Below, in pieces: positions 54,110-63,430 of a stretch of 64,000 nt of DNA. The notes beneath the pieces were generated by a model, which was given only the letters and a program-made list of their open reading frames with translations, was not told where the DNA came from and ran no database searches. The translations under genes and the position numbers were made by a program. The stretch comes from Robiginitalea aurantiaca (lineage in GTDB: Bacteria > Bacteroidota > Bacteroidia > Flavobacteriales > Flavobacteriaceae), in assembly GCF_030380815.1 (NCBI RefSeq), contig NZ_JAUDUY010000001.1, positions 682,001-746,000 of the forward strand, in the 5' to 3' direction. Position 1 is the first letter of the stretch. Each line of letters starts with the position of its first letter.

Positions 54110-57100
54110 ATGAACTGTATTACATCTTTCCGAAACGGTTTGCCCGGCATTTTTTTGAAATGCGCGAGGTTTTCCTCATTCCTGTTTCTACTGACCGGTT
54201 TTATCACTTTTGGCCAGGATATCAGTATCGATGATGTCAGCCGGATCGAAGGAAACTCAGGCACCACAGATTTTATATTCACCGTTAGTATCGACGGGGG
54301 AGCGCCTGCTGTAAACAATATTGATTTTGAAGTTAACACGAGCAATGGTTCTGCCACAGAGGGCAGCGGGGATTATGACAGGTTAAACAATGAGAATTTT
54401 ACCATTTTAGCCGGTGAGACGAGTACAGAGGTCATTGTTGTCGTTAATGGAGATCTGGAGGTCGAGACCGATGAAAACTTTTTTGTTGAGATCAGCAACC
54501 TGAGCGAGGGAAACATTGCCAACGGTACGGGAACGGGGACTATTGAGAACGATGATGCACATTCGATAAGCCTGAGGGAAGAGAGCAGGACAGAACTAGA
54601 TTCAGGTACCCGGGATTTCAATTTTGAGGTACGCATAGATGGAGGAGAGGATGCGGTTGAAGATATTACGTTTAACTATTCAACCTCAGACGGAACTGCA
54701 ACAGTTGCAGACAATGATTATATCCCACAGATCAACGGTACTGCAACAATCCCTGCAGGGACAGACAGGGTTACTATCACGATAGAGGGAATTGGAGATG
54801 TCAAACCAGAAATCGACGAGACCTTCACCTTAACGATCAACAATCCGTCTGCGAATGCCGTAATCAATGTCGCTTCAGCCCTCGGGACGATTGAAAATGA
54901 CGATCAACAGGCAATTAGCATCCTTGGAGTAAGCCAATCTGAAGGGGATACCGGAACGAGGAACTTTAATTTTTCAGTTCAAACGGACGGTGGAGAGGAT
55001 GCTCTAGAGGACATCACCTTTTCCTACAGCACCTCTGATGGAACGGCTACAACAGGAGATAATGATTATAATCCACAATCAAATGTTTCAGCAACCTTAC
55101 TGGCAGGAACCAACCAGGTTACCGTGACCATTGAGGGAGTAGGGGATACCAAACCGGAATTAGATGAAACTTTCTCGGTCGCTATAAGTAATCCTTCTGC
55201 CAATGCTGTTATAAACGTGAATTCCGCTCAGGGGACTATCGAAAATGACGATGTTCATTCCATTAGTATTCGCGATCGAAGCCAGACGGAGGGTGATTCA
55301 GGCACAAGGGATTTTAATTTTTCGGTGCGGACAGACGGAGGCGAGGATGCTTTGGAGGATATTACGTTTAACTTTTCAACCGCAGATGGAACGGCCACCG
55401 TAGCAGATAACGATTATCTCCCACAGATCAATGGTACAGCAACAATCCCGGCTGGGACAGACAGGGTTAATGTTACTATTGAGGGAATTGGGGACACCAA
55501 ACCGGAATTAGATGAAACTTTTACAGTCACTATAAGTAATCCTTCTGCCAATGCGGTAATCAACGGAAACACTGCACTGGGAACGATTGAGAATGACGAC
55601 ACGCCTTCCATTAGCGTAGCCGATTTTCAGGCGGATGAAGGAGATACGGGAACAACCCCTTTTCGTTTCCAGGTAAGCGTGGATAATGGGGGGATCGCAA
55701 CAGAGCAAATTGACTTTGAAGTAGATGCCCTCTCGCGGGCCGGTGATAATGCCATAGCCAATGTAGATTATATACGCCTGAATGACGAACCTTTTACAAT
55801 TGCCCAGGGTGCTACAGGGGTGGAGGTAGTTGTACAGGTCATCGGGGAGCTCATTGTAGAACCCGATGAAACATTTACGGTTGAACTAAGGCGTATCAAC
55901 GGAGCTGGCGGTGGAAATACCATTGCCAGGGGAACCATCCTCAATGACGACGGGTGCCAGGCTGGAAATACCGCCCCAGCTCTGACAGGTGGGGACACAC
56001 AATTTTGCGATGGTGAAGTTATACCTTCCCTAAACACCTATGTAGTCGATAATGCGCCGGCAGGATCTGCACTGACCTGGAGTGAATTCAGTGACCCGGA
56101 AATCGAGTTATTCCATCTATCGCCCAGCGAGGTGGCAAACCCTACGGCCAATACGTATTATGGCTTTTATTATGACGATTTAAACAATTGTGCCAGCCCT
56201 ACGGTAACCGTGGTCATTGAAGTAAACCCAATCCCGACGATCGAGACAACTACGGATGGATCCAACTGCGGCCCGGGCAGTGTTGTTCTGGGCGCTACCG
56301 GCGATATTGCCGGTACGGCCGCCAACCCGGTTCTCACCTGGTTCGCATCGGCTTCTGGGGGATCCCCACTGGGCACGGGCGAATCGTTCTCCACTCCTGC
56401 GATCAGTACAACAACTTCTTATTGGGTCGAAGCTTCTGCCAACGGATGTATTTCAGCCCGGGAAGAAGTCGTGGCAACCATTAGCGATCCGCCCAATGCC
56501 GGTACAGCGGCAAACGTGCAGGCGTGTACCGATGATGAATTTGGCTCTACGACGGTTAATTTGGACGGTACACTAACCGATCAGGATTCCGGAGGAACCT
56601 GGACCGTAGTCAGCGGGCCCGAGAACGTAACGATAGGACCAGGCAATGTTGTAAACTTTTCCGGATTGAATACGGGGGACTATGTTTTCCGATATACCGT
56701 AACAGGTACAGCTCCCTGCCCCGATGATTTTGAAAATGTGACGGTTCAGGTCGTGGTCTGCGATCCCTGTGAGGCCGGAAATTCGGCCCCGGTGCTCAAT
56801 ACGGATGTTCCAACGGGGTTCTGTGCTGAGGACACCCTCCCGAATTTAAATACATATACTTCTTCAACCCCTCCTTCCGGAACTACATTGATCTGGAGCC
56901 GGAACCCGGATCCATTGGTGCTGTCGGGGCATTTGTCCGCGAGTGAAGTAAGTAACCCGAATCCGGGAACTTATTACGGTTTTTTCTTTGACAGCACAAA
57001 CCAGTGCGCCAGTCCGACCCTGGAAATTACGCTTGTGCGTAATCCAACTCCAATAGTGACTTCTACAACGGGTGCCGAAAGCTGTGGTCCTTCTACAGTT

Positions 57101-58921
57101 GTCCTCTCGGCTACGGGGGAAACCCCAAATACCACCACCGCCCCGGACTTAGTGTGGTATTCCCAGGCAACAGGTGGAACCCCTGTTTTTACAGGTCCCA
57201 GTTTTACGACTCTGGAATTACAGAATACGACTTCCTACTGGGTGGAGGCTTCGGCCAATAACTGTAGTTCACCCCGGGTGGAGGTCGTCGCCCTTATTTC
57301 ACCACTCGTGAGTGCGGGAACGCCGGCCAATAGCTCCTCCTGCAACGATCCGAATAACGGACCCACAACCCTGGATCTCGATGATCGCCTCACCGGAGCT
57401 GATCCCGGAACCTGGGAAATTATTGAAGGTCAGGACCCCTCAAACGGAGCTCTGACAATTACCTCGGGCAACCTGGTGAATTTTGCAGGCCTGCCGGATG
57501 GCGATTATGGTTTCAGATACACCACCAATGTGGCCGAAGCGCCCTGTGTGGATGAATCTGCAGAGGTTAGTATATCTGTGAACAACTGTGATATCGATAC
57601 AGATGGGGACGGACTCTTGGATGGGATAGAGGTTTCACTGGGTACAGACCCGAACAATCCTGATACTGATGAAGATGGCCTGGATGACGGGATTGAAGTG
57701 GGGCCAGATATTTCGAACCCGCTGAATGAAGACGGGGACGAATTTATCGATGCCCTGGATTCAAATGTTTTGGATACCGATGGCGACCTGGTCAATGACC
57801 AGCAGGATCCGGCAAATGAAAACCCATGTGTGCCCAATGCGGACAGTCCTACATGTGTGGACCTGGGGGTCACAAAAACGGCAGACAATCTCGAGGTGGA
57901 AATCGGTCAGGAGGTGACCTTTACCGTCCGGGTGGAAAACTTTAGTTCAGGACCCGTAACCGATATACAGGTGGGTGACCTCCTGGAAACCGGGTTCTCT
58001 TATATTTCGCATACGGCATCCCTTGGGGAATACGACCCCGGGACAGGAGTCTGGCTCATTGCAACGCTGAATTCTCAGGAGGTGGTTACTCTGGAAATAC
58101 AAGTATCCGTCCTGGACAGCGGCGTATTTACCAATACAGCTGAGTTGCTTACTTCAACCCCGGACGACACCAATCCGGATAATGACCAAAGCACTGTAGA
58201 ACTGCAGATTGCTCAGGGAGAGGGAGAGGACCTGGTCCTTGAAAAATACGCCTCCGTTGATGGCGGATTATTTCTGCGCGAGCGAGTGGCACCCCTTGCC
58301 GGTTCAGGGGTCGTTTTTGCGATAATTGTTCGCAACGAATCCCCTTCGGTAACAGCCCGGAACATCCGTGTGGAAGATCTTATCCTCCCTGTTGACCAGA
58401 GTGGTTTTGAGTATCTCTTTCACTTCATAACTCCCCAGGCGGGCAATACCTATGATCCTGTTTCGGGCATATGGAGTATCGATTCCATTGCTCCGGGGGA
58501 ACAGGCTGAACTTCGCATAAGGGTTGATGTACCCGGACCCGGCGATTTTTCAAATACAGCCCGGATTCTTAGCCCAGAAGCACCGGATGGTCAGGCAGGC
58601 AATTACCAGGACAGCATAGCGGTTATTGTAAACGAGGCGGTAGAGGCCGATCCCGGATTTGTATTCAATCAATTCTCACCCAATGGCGATGGTATCAATG
58701 ATTTTCTCATCGTTCGGGATATCGCCCAGTTTCCGGATAATTCCATAAAGATATTTAACAGGTACGGGCAACAAGTCTTTGAGGCATCCAACATGATTAA
58801 TGATCAGGTATGGGATGGAACCTACAGGGGTAAGGAGGCACCCAAGGGGACGTATTATTATATTTTGGACCTCGGGCCGGATCGCGAAGTAGCTAAAGGC
58901 TGGATTCAATTAATCCGATAG
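54110..58921 (+). CDS. Large surface adhesin: Calx-beta repeats, Ig-like, TSP3 and DUF11 domains, type B gliding C-terminal domain
   Basis: This 1603-residue protein is probably exported by the type IX system. After a signal peptide (to about residue 38) come five Calx-beta domains (to about 612), each ending in a GTIENDD-like motif with Ca-binding acidic residues. Two related Cys-containing Ig-like regions begin CQAGNTAP and CEAGNSAP near 612 and 886. Thrombospondin type 3 Ca repeats (DTDGDGLLDG, DTDEDGLDDG) lie at 1160-1240, two DUF11 domains at about 1245-1513, and the last 90 residues (NQFSPNGDGINDF to KGWIQLIR) are the gliding-type CHU_C sorting domain. The SprF-like gene next to it starts two bases after its stop. 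Confidence 0.92.
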   Translation: MNCITSFRNGLPGIFLKCARFSSFLFLLTGFITFGQDISIDDVSRIEGNSGTTDFIFTVSIDGGAPAVNNIDFEVNTSNGSATEGSGDYDRLNNENFTILAGETSTEVIVVVNGDLEVETDENFFVEISNLSEGNIANGTGTGTIENDDAHSISLREESRTELDSGTRDFNFEVRIDGGEDAVEDITFNYSTSDGTATVADNDYIPQINGTATIPAGTDRVTITIEGIGDVKPEIDETFTLTINNPSANAVINVASALGTIENDDQQAISILGVSQSEGDTGTRNFNFSVQTDGGEDALEDITFSYSTSDGTATTGDNDYNPQSNVSATLLAGTNQVTVTIEGVGDTKPELDETFSVAISNPSANAVINVNSAQGTIENDDVHSISIRDRSQTEGDSGTRDFNFSVRTDGGEDALEDITFNFSTADGTATVADNDYLPQINGTATIPAGTDRVNVTIEGIGDTKPELDETFTVTISNPSANAVINGNTALGTIENDDTPSISVADFQADEGDTGTTPFRFQVSVDNGGIATEQIDFEVDALSRAGDNAIANVDYIRLNDEPFTIAQGATGVEVVVQVIGELIVEPDETFTVELRRINGAGGGNTIARGTILNDDGCQAGNTAPALTGGDTQFCDGEVIPSLNTYVVDNAPAGSALTWSEFSDPEIELFHLSPSEVANPTANTYYGFYYDDLNNCASPTVTVVIEVNPIPTIETTTDGSNCGPGSVVLGATGDIAGTAANPVLTWFASASGGSPLGTGESFSTPAISTTTSYWVEASANGCISAREEVVATISDPPNAGTAANVQACTDDEFGSTTVNLDGTLTDQDSGGTWTVVSGPENVTIGPGNVVNFSGLNTGDYVFRYTVTGTAPCPDDFENVTVQVVVCDPCEAGNSAPVLNTDVPTGFCAEDTLPNLNTYTSSTPPSGTTLIWSRNPDPLVLSGHLSASEVSNPNPGTYYGFFFDSTNQCASPTLEITLVRNPTPIVTSTTGAESCGPSTVVLSATGETPNTTTAPDLVWYSQATGGTPVFTGPSFTTLELQNTTSYWVEASANNCSSPRVEVVALISPLVSAGTPANSSSCNDPNNGPTTLDLDDRLTGADPGTWEIIEGQDPSNGALTITSGNLVNFAGLPDGDYGFRYTTNVAEAPCVDESAEVSISVNNCDIDTDGDGLLDGIEVSLGTDPNNPDTDEDGLDDGIEVGPDISNPLNEDGDEFIDALDSNVLDTDGDLVNDQQDPANENPCVPNADSPTCVDLGVTKTADNLEVEIGQEVTFTVRVENFSSGPVTDIQVGDLLETGFSYISHTASLGEYDPGTGVWLIATLNSQEVVTLEIQVSVLDSGVFTNTAELLTSTPDDTNPDNDQSTVELQIAQGEGEDLVLEKYASVDGGLFLRERVAPLAGSGVVFAIIVRNESPSVTARNIRVEDLILPVDQSGFEYLFHFITPQAGNTYDPVSGIWSIDSIAPGEQAELRIRVDVPGPGDFSNTARILSPEAPDGQAGNYQDSIAVIVNEAVEADPGFVFNQFSPNGDGINDFLIVRDIAQFPDNSIKIFNRYGQQVFEASNMINDQVWDGTYRGKEAPKGTYYYILDLGPDREVAKGWIQLIR
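54557..55600 (+). repeat. Three tandem 348-bp repeats encoding Calx-beta domains 2-4
   Basis: Units 54557-54904, 54905-55252 and 55253-55600 are each exactly 348 bp (116 codons). DNA identity is highest between units 2 and 3 near their ends, for example a shared ACCGGAATTAGATGAAACTT in both. The flanking first and fifth domains are diverged and of different length. Confidence 0.85.
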
Positions 58922-58922
58922 T

Positions 58923-59915
58923 ATGAAGAAAATGGGATTCGTATTCAAAGTTCCACCATTCCACAAGGTCCTTCTGGCTCTTCTGGGACTCGTGGCTTTT
59001 ACAAATTCTGCCTGGGCGCAGCGGGAACCCTTTTATACGCAGTACATGTATAATATCGGGAGCTTTAACCCTGCTTACGTGGGAACCGTTGAAACTCCGG
59101 ATATAAACCTGCTCTACCGTTCCCAGTGGATCGATATTCCGGGGGCACCCCGGACGATACGATTCGGCGTGAATTATCCTCTGAACAACAAAAAACACGG
59201 ACTCGGATTCAATGCTGTCAACGACCAGTTAGGCCCAACGACCCAAACCTATGTGGATGTTTCCTATTCCTTTCAGGTGGAGTTTGAATACGATGTCTTT
59301 TTATCCTTTGGTCTGGATGCCGGAGGTAGTTTTTTAAATGTAGATTTTTCAAAGGGAACTTTTGAGAATCCGGGAGAACCTATTTTGGGTGCTGAAACCA
59401 TCAACGAGTTTGCCCCGACGATTGGTGCAGGTGTTTTTCTCTACCACAAAGACTGGTATGTTGGGGTGTCCACCCCGAATTTCCTGACCGATGGCCTCTA
59501 CAGTGATAAGGTGGCCCAGGTTGTCGCAGAGCAACTCCAATTTAATTTCATTGGGGGATATGTATTCAACCTCAATGACAACCTTAAATTCAAACCCGCG
59601 TTCCTGGTGAATTATATTAATGGGGCTCCGATCAACGGAAATGCCTCCCTGAATTTTTTACTGAACGATTCATTCACTCTTGGAGCGGCGTACCGCTTTG
59701 ACAACGCCATCAGTGGTTTGGCGGGATTCCAGGTGAATAACAGTATTTATATCGGATACTCCTATGATTACAATACGAATGGCCTGGGAGGATTTAACAG
59801 TGGGTCCCATGAAGCAATCGTAAAGTTTTACCTCGGAAGAGGTGGCGATGGGCCAAGGGATAAGGATGGAAATAAAATTAAAGGGAAACAGATTGATAGT
59901 CCGCGTTTCTTTTAA
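58923..59915 (+). CDS. PorP/SprF-family outer-membrane protein, partner of the adhesin
   Basis: A 330-residue outer-membrane beta barrel of the PorP/SprF family. A signal peptide ends TNSAWAQ near residue 33, and the mature chain begins REPFYTQYMYNIGSFNPAYVG, the family hallmark. Type B sorting domains such as that of SprB need a cognate SprF-like protein for secretion and attachment, and this gene directly follows such a substrate, so a dedicated pairing is likely. The C-terminal tail KDGNKIKGKQIDSPRFF is soluble. The next gene starts nine bases later. Confidence 0.93.
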   Translation: MKKMGFVFKVPPFHKVLLALLGLVAFTNSAWAQREPFYTQYMYNIGSFNPAYVGTVETPDINLLYRSQWIDIPGAPRTIRFGVNYPLNNKKHGLGFNAVNDQLGPTTQTYVDVSYSFQVEFEYDVFLSFGLDAGGSFLNVDFSKGTFENPGEPILGAETINEFAPTIGAGVFLYHKDWYVGVSTPNFLTDGLYSDKVAQVVAEQLQFNFIGGYVFNLNDNLKFKPAFLVNYINGAPINGNASLNFLLNDSFTLGAAYRFDNAISGLAGFQVNNSIYIGYSYDYNTNGLGGFNSGSHEAIVKFYLGRGGDGPRDKDGNKIKGKQIDSPRFF

Positions 59916-59924
59916 TGCAATGAT

Positions 59925-61850
59925 ATGAGAAAGAGGAATTTCATTACTGCAATTTTTCTACTGGCTTTCGGGTTCCTTTGGGCCCAAAAGGATTCCAAAG
60001 CAGATCTATATTATTATGAATACGCCTATGGCCAGGCAGTCGAAGCCTATGAAAAGGAGAAGGCAAAGAAAGGGTTAAGTACGGAGCAGGAATTGAACCT
60101 GGCGGACTCCTATTTCCGGACCGGGCGCTACGACAGGGCTTCAGCTGTTTTTATGGAAGTCTACAAGAAGGACAGTCTGATGACCAATGCCCAATTTAAT
60201 ACCATGCTGCAGTCCCTTTCCAAGACTTCGGGACCCGATAGGGCAAAGGCATTTCTGAACACACGAAAAGACCAGGTATCTGAGGAACTTGTGGTGAACG
60301 CTGATTTTAATTATGAAACCCTGGCCGATGCAGAGCTTCAGATAGGACAGTATGCCATTTTCAAGCCAAATATGAATAGTCCGCAGTCTGATTTTGCCCC
60401 ATCCTTCTACGGGGATGACCGGATATTATTTACCTCGGGCAGGCCCTCGGAGACCAAGGAAATCTACGGGCCTTCTGGTGAGTCTTATCTGAACATTTAT
60501 AGTGTTTCCATAACAGACAAAAACGTATCGGTCCGGCCCAGTCCGCTAACCTGGATTCCCCAGATTGAATATCACCAGGCGACACCGTACTACAGCGAAT
60601 CCCTGAAGGAGATATTTTTTGTGCAGTCCAATATGGAAGAGGATGTCCTCGCATTTGATCCAAATGGCAAGAATGCATTAGCCATTTGCCGATCCGATAA
60701 GGATGGTTCATTCCAGCCCTTATTTCGGGACCTGAGTACATCATTCTATTACCCGTTCTTCGATGAGTCTTCGGGAAAGCTATTTTTTGCAGCGGATTTT
60801 GCAAATGGCTATGGGGGGACTGACCTGTATTATGTCTATTCCAATAATGGACAAATCATGTCTGAACCCATTAACCTGGGCCCGCAAATCAATACTCCGG
60901 GAAATGAGATTGCGCCGTTTATATTCGAGGGAAGCCTTTATTTTTCATCGGATATTTTTTACGGTACAGGGGGGATGGATATTTATAAATCCGAAATTCA
61001 AAGCGATGAATTCTTCAGCATTCCTGTAAACCTGGGGCCTGGGATAAATTCCAATAAAGATGACTTTGGTTTTATCGTTAGAAATGCCGGTGATGGGGGA
61101 TATGAGGGCTATTTTGCATCAAACCGCCCCGGAGGGATGGGCAACGATGATATCTACGCCTTTCACACCGAACAGAAACCCGGATTAAAGACATTTGGAA
61201 TCTGGGGTACAATACAGGACCTATCTGGTTTTGGGGTTGAAAAAGCGCGTATACAGCTGATTGAATCGGACAGCACAGTATTGAAAGAGACCTATTCCGG
61301 CGAGGATGGTAGTTTTCGCCTTGAGATTCCCTGGCGGGAATCGGTGCAGGTTATAATTGGTAAAGAGCGTTACGAGACGCTCACCTTTGGAGGTGATGAT
61401 GGAGGTGCCTTTGAGTTGGGCGAACCCCTGAACATAAAGCTGACACCCCTTGATGCAGTCGTTGTTAAACAAGCCAGCAGGACCCTGTTTAAAATGGAGG
61501 GCTTCCACTTCGAGCGCAATCGTAAAACGATCACCCCTGAAATTGCGGCTGTCCTGGACAAAGCAGCCATTGAATTGCAGAAATTTCCCGAATTGCGCCT
61601 GCGTATCGAGGCGCATACCGATAGCCGCGGGTACGCGCGAACCAATCTGAAATTATCCGAAGATCGTGCAGCCGCCATTCAGGAGTACCTCCTATCCAAA
61701 GGAGTGAGTCCTGAAGTATTTGCCGAGGTCAAGGGCTTTGGTGAGACACAGATCATCAACAATTGTACAGACGGAGTATATTGCCTGGACATGCTTCACC
61801 TACAGAACGAAAGATACCCCTTCGTGGTCCTGAATTACGATACTTTATAA
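59925..61850 (+). CDS. OmpA-family protein with PD40 propeller (PorE-like)
   Basis: A 641-residue periplasmic or outer-membrane-anchored protein. After a signal peptide (FLLAFGFLWAQ) come TPR-like helices (about 30-110), a PD40/WD40-like beta propeller at about 140-420 (FAPSFYGDDRILFTSGRP, and repeated FxSDxxGGxDIY-type segments such as FASNRPGGMGNDDIYAF), a carboxypeptidase regulatory-like domain at about 425-510, and a C-terminal OmpA peptidoglycan-binding domain with RIEAHTDSRGYARTNLKLSEDRA. Proteins of this layout anchor type IX components and gliding adhesins to peptidoglycan. It closes the adhesin operon. Confidence 0.93.
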   Translation: MRKRNFITAIFLLAFGFLWAQKDSKADLYYYEYAYGQAVEAYEKEKAKKGLSTEQELNLADSYFRTGRYDRASAVFMEVYKKDSLMTNAQFNTMLQSLSKTSGPDRAKAFLNTRKDQVSEELVVNADFNYETLADAELQIGQYAIFKPNMNSPQSDFAPSFYGDDRILFTSGRPSETKEIYGPSGESYLNIYSVSITDKNVSVRPSPLTWIPQIEYHQATPYYSESLKEIFFVQSNMEEDVLAFDPNGKNALAICRSDKDGSFQPLFRDLSTSFYYPFFDESSGKLFFAADFANGYGGTDLYYVYSNNGQIMSEPINLGPQINTPGNEIAPFIFEGSLYFSSDIFYGTGGMDIYKSEIQSDEFFSIPVNLGPGINSNKDDFGFIVRNAGDGGYEGYFASNRPGGMGNDDIYAFHTEQKPGLKTFGIWGTIQDLSGFGVEKARIQLIESDSTVLKETYSGEDGSFRLEIPWRESVQVIIGKERYETLTFGGDDGGAFELGEPLNIKLTPLDAVVVKQASRTLFKMEGFHFERNRKTITPEIAAVLDKAAIELQKFPELRLRIEAHTDSRGYARTNLKLSEDRAAAIQEYLLSKGVSPEVFAEVKGFGETQIINNCTDGVYCLDMLHLQNERYPFVVLNYDTL

Positions 61851-61858
61851 GCCCGGGT

Positions 61859-62050
61859 TTAAACGTGCAGGAGGCACTCCCTGCAATCTTTGATCTCCCC
61901 GTAATACGTTTGTCGATACTTGTAGAGTGTTTCAATGGGAATTCCAAGGAGCGTTTTACGGATATAGGTCACCGGTGTAAATAGCTGTCCCATTTGGGGT
62001 GTGAATCGCTTTTCAATTTTTGTTTTTCGTTGAATTCGAAGAACCTTCAT
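61859..62050 (-). CDS. Small basic protein of unknown function
   Basis: A 63-residue reading frame, MKVLRIQRKTKIEKRF to DCRECLLHV, lies alone between the OmpA-family gene and the Nramp-like gene. It is rich in Lys, Arg and Tyr, has a single pair of cysteines at the end (CREC), and shows no signal peptide or membrane helix. Its codon pattern is smooth and the start has no competing ATG, except an in-frame one 69 bases upstream that would add a hydrophobic leader. No recognised domain. I include it because it fills a 290-base gap and reads like protein, but it may not be expressed. Confidence 0.45.
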   Translation of the reverse strand: MKVLRIQRKTKIEKRFTPQMGQLFTPVTYIRKTLLGIPIETLYKYRQTYYGEIKDCRECLLHV

Positions 62051-62142
62051 ACAATTATTTTGAACGGCAAAGGTTGAAAGAAAAGAAGTGCAAATCAAAT
62101 TAGGAATGTTAAAACACATAATTCCAGTTAATTAACAGTGAA

Positions 62143-63396
62143 TTATGCGAGGACCATCCAGAGGTAATACACGGAGAAAAAGGTCAGGAATACAATTCCC
62201 AAATAGGTCAATAGCTGCAATCCCTTTCCGGGATGAAATTCAACAGGGAGATCCTCACTACACACATTTTTGAGGTTCATATACCCTACAAGCGGCGCAA
62301 GTACAAAAGAGATAAAGGTCGCCAGGGCAACAAGCGTTCCCATATTCGCGCTAAAAGCAGACAATACGATATAATTCACTGCGGTAAGGATAAGGACGGC
62401 GGCCGCATAATGCCACTTCTTGACATAGCGCTTGCGGTCCGGCCTCAGATATTCCAGGACATCCACACTTACGCGGGCAATCGCATCATGGGCTGTCATG
62501 CAGGTGCTGAACATCGTGGCAAAAGCGGATACGGCAATAAAGAGGTATGCCCAATCCCCGATATGGATTGTAAAAAGGGAAACCACCTGATCTGCAAAAG
62601 TGACGGCCTCTCCGCTTAATACCGTTTGTGTGCCATAGAGGGTGCGGTACCCGATAATCAGGAAAAATACAGCGAGCAGGGCGGTAGTAATATACCCCGT
62701 ATTAAACTCCTGCAGGGCCTCTTTCAGTGAGGGTTTGCTCCCCTGGGACTTATATTTTTCCAAACTCCACAAGCTGATCCAACTGCTCGCTTCAACGGCT
62801 GTGGGCATCCATCCGATCAGGCTGATTAAAAACAGTATTCCTACGGAGTCGAAAAGGGGAGGAGTTTCAAAGCCCGGTACAGCCTCGACCGATGGTTTAT
62901 ACAACACCATCAAAGTAGTGACCAACAGTGCGACGAATAGAATGGTGATCACAAATTTCAAAGTCGTCTCCAGCATTTTATACCTGCCGATGATCAGGAC
63001 GACGGAAATAAAGAGGAAAAGACCGAGTGCAATACCGCTTACGGATACGGCCTTAATCGAAAAGAGATTGGCAAGCAGGCCTGCGGTGACCACATAAAGG
63101 GCCGCCAGAATGGTAAATGTGGTGAAAAGGGTAATGACGGCATAGACCCACATGTATCCTTTCCCCCTCCTGGAATAGCCTTCTATAAGGCTTCTGCCCG
63201 TAACATTGGTATAGCGGATTCCATATTCAAAAAAAGGGTACTTCAGTAGATTTGCCAGCAGAATGGGTATGACCATAATCCAGCCGTAGGTAGCCCCGGC
63301 TTTGGTGGACAGGACCAGATGGGAGGTCCCAATTGCCATACTGGCAAAGAGCAATCCGGGACCTAAGTTCCTCAATAGGGTCTTGAACTTTTGCAT
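62143..63396 (-). CDS. Nramp-related transporter lacking the canonical metal-binding motifs
   Basis: A 417-residue inner-membrane protein with 11 hydrophobic segments and the overall pattern of the Nramp (natural resistance-associated macrophage protein) family: LGPGLLFAS opens helix 1. The family's metal-binding DPGN in helix 1 is replaced by a segment reading AIGTSH at residues 21-26, and the MPH of helix 6 is replaced in GWMPTAVEASSW near residues 190-205. Canonical Nramp proteins use Asp, Asn and Met from these motifs to bind Mn or Fe. The substrate here is therefore unclear and may not be a divalent metal of the usual set. It lies on the minus strand after the DUF218 gene. Confidence 0.85.
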   Translation of the reverse strand: MQKFKTLLRNLGPGLLFASMAIGTSHLVLSTKAGATYGWIMVIPILLANLLKYPFFEYGIRYTNVTGRSLIEGYSRRGKGYMWVYAVITLFTTFTILAALYVVTAGLLANLFSIKAVSVSGIALGLFLFISVVLIIGRYKMLETTLKFVITILFVALLVTTLMVLYKPSVEAVPGFETPPLFDSVGILFLISLIGWMPTAVEASSWISLWSLEKYKSQGSKPSLKEALQEFNTGYITTALLAVFFLIIGYRTLYGTQTVLSGEAVTFADQVVSLFTIHIGDWAYLFIAVSAFATMFSTCMTAHDAIARVSVDVLEYLRPDRKRYVKKWHYAAAVLILTAVNYIVLSAFSANMGTLVALATFISFVLAPLVGYMNLKNVCSEDLPVEFHPGKGLQLLTYLGIVFLTFFSVYYLWMVLA

Positions 63397-63430
63397 ACCT
63401 CTTCGGTTTAACAGATTGGATTTTCCCGCT

